A stretch of DNA of 13,008 nt from an uncultured Eubacteriales bacterium. GTDB lineage: Bacteria > Bacillota > Clostridia > Oscillospirales > CAG-272. The notes beneath the pieces were generated by a model. The model searched no databases, had not been told where the DNA came from, and worked only from the letters and a program-made list of their open reading frames with translations. The DNA lies in contig USMO01000022.1 of the NCBI GenBank assembly GCA_900555785.1, forward strand, positions 1-13,008, given 5' to 3'. Shown in pieces: positions 12,948 through 13,008 of the stretch (position 1 is its first letter; each line of letters opens with the position of its first letter). The position numbers and the translations under genes are program-made.

Positions 12948-13008
12948 CCCTTCTTAGTAAAGTTCTTGGGGTTCTTAGGGGTGACTGGTTGCGCAGCAAC
13001 CAGTCAGT
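12948..13008 (+). repeat. Structured intergenic repeat, copy E, cut by the window end
   Basis: The conserved left flank (CCCTTCTTAGTAAAG, then TTCTTGGGGTTCTTAGGGG) leads into a perfect 11-bp hairpin TGACTGGTTGC (12982-12992), loop GCA, GCAACCAGTCA (12996-13006). Its arms share no sequence with the hairpins in copies B, C or D. By analogy the right flank (CCCCTAAG...) should follow just outside the window. Confidence 0.85.

Larger units (their letters stand above)
12615..13008. other. Intergenic region after the leucine-rich repeat gene (394 bases to the window end)
   Basis: This stretch holds repeat copy D, then 73 bases (12740-12812) in which I see nothing beyond G/T-rich sequence. After that come a terminator, an outward promoter and the first part of repeat copy E. 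A ten-codon frame at 12925 (MSNTFPSSPS) lacks a well-placed ribosome site and is not called. Confidence 0.7.

Noticed and set aside
12925..12957. Ten-codon frame MSNTFPSSPS after the outward promoter, considered as a leader peptide
   Set aside because: The AGGAG is about 18 bases from the ATG, too far for initiation, and the frame ends inside repeat copy E.
6079..13008. CRISPR array as an explanation of the repeated elements
   Set aside because: The copies are widely spaced, in both orientations, separated by genes, and the variable parts are self-complementary hairpins rather than unique spacers; no cas genes are present.

Overview
The window looks like a chromosomal segment of a gut-type Clostridia bacterium, probably Oscillospirales (Ruminococcaceae/Oscillospiraceae). 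This rests on the YesM/YesN-type two-component pair, lipoprotein sugar-binding proteins, AGGAGG ribosome sites, BspA-like leucine-rich repeats, a Listeria-Bacteroides repeat protein and fairly GC-rich coding sequence. Taxonomy is inferred from gene content only.

Layout. Positions 1-615 (+) are the C-terminal part of an AraC-family regulator cut by the window edge. A hairpin terminator (628-662) separates it from a convergent minus-strand block. The first minus-strand operon has a near-consensus promoter at 6050-6078. It runs yesN-type response regulator (TTG start, 6015-4417), yesM-type histidine kinase (4405-2651), a sugar-binding lipoprotein overlapping the kinase by ATGA (2654-1683), and an L-glyceraldehyde-3-phosphate reductase of the YghZ/Gpr family (1670-681). 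Upstream lies a small membrane-anchored protein with one Listeria-Bacteroides repeat (6610-6260). Further upstream is a galactose/methylgalactoside ABC transporter operon mglB-mglA-mglC (10659-6893), with a promoter at 10704-10732. On the plus strand, 11136-12614 encodes a 492-residue leucine-rich repeat protein without a signal peptide. The last 394 bases hold a terminator and a strong promoter facing out of the window.

How the genes fit together. The binding lipoprotein and the Cache-domain kinase probably sense a sugar outside the cell. YesN, once phosphorylated, probably activates the mglBAC promoter, which has a good -10, a poor -35 and two ACATTCC direct repeats 19 bp apart. MglBAC would then import galactose or a related sugar. 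The reductase is co-transcribed with the sensor genes and handles triose-phosphate aldehydes. The regulatory link is inference from gene order and promoter architecture.

The least expected feature is a family of structured intergenic repeats. Five copies (A 6079-6257, B 6811-6892, C 10917-11120, D 12615-12739, E 12948-13008) share the flanks AGTTCTTGGGGTTCTTAGG and CCTAAGCAGGGTTTGGGGC. Between the flanks each copy has a different hairpin, whose arms change together. Two copies begin at or one base after a stop codon, and two lie just upstream of genes. I do not recognise this as a named family.
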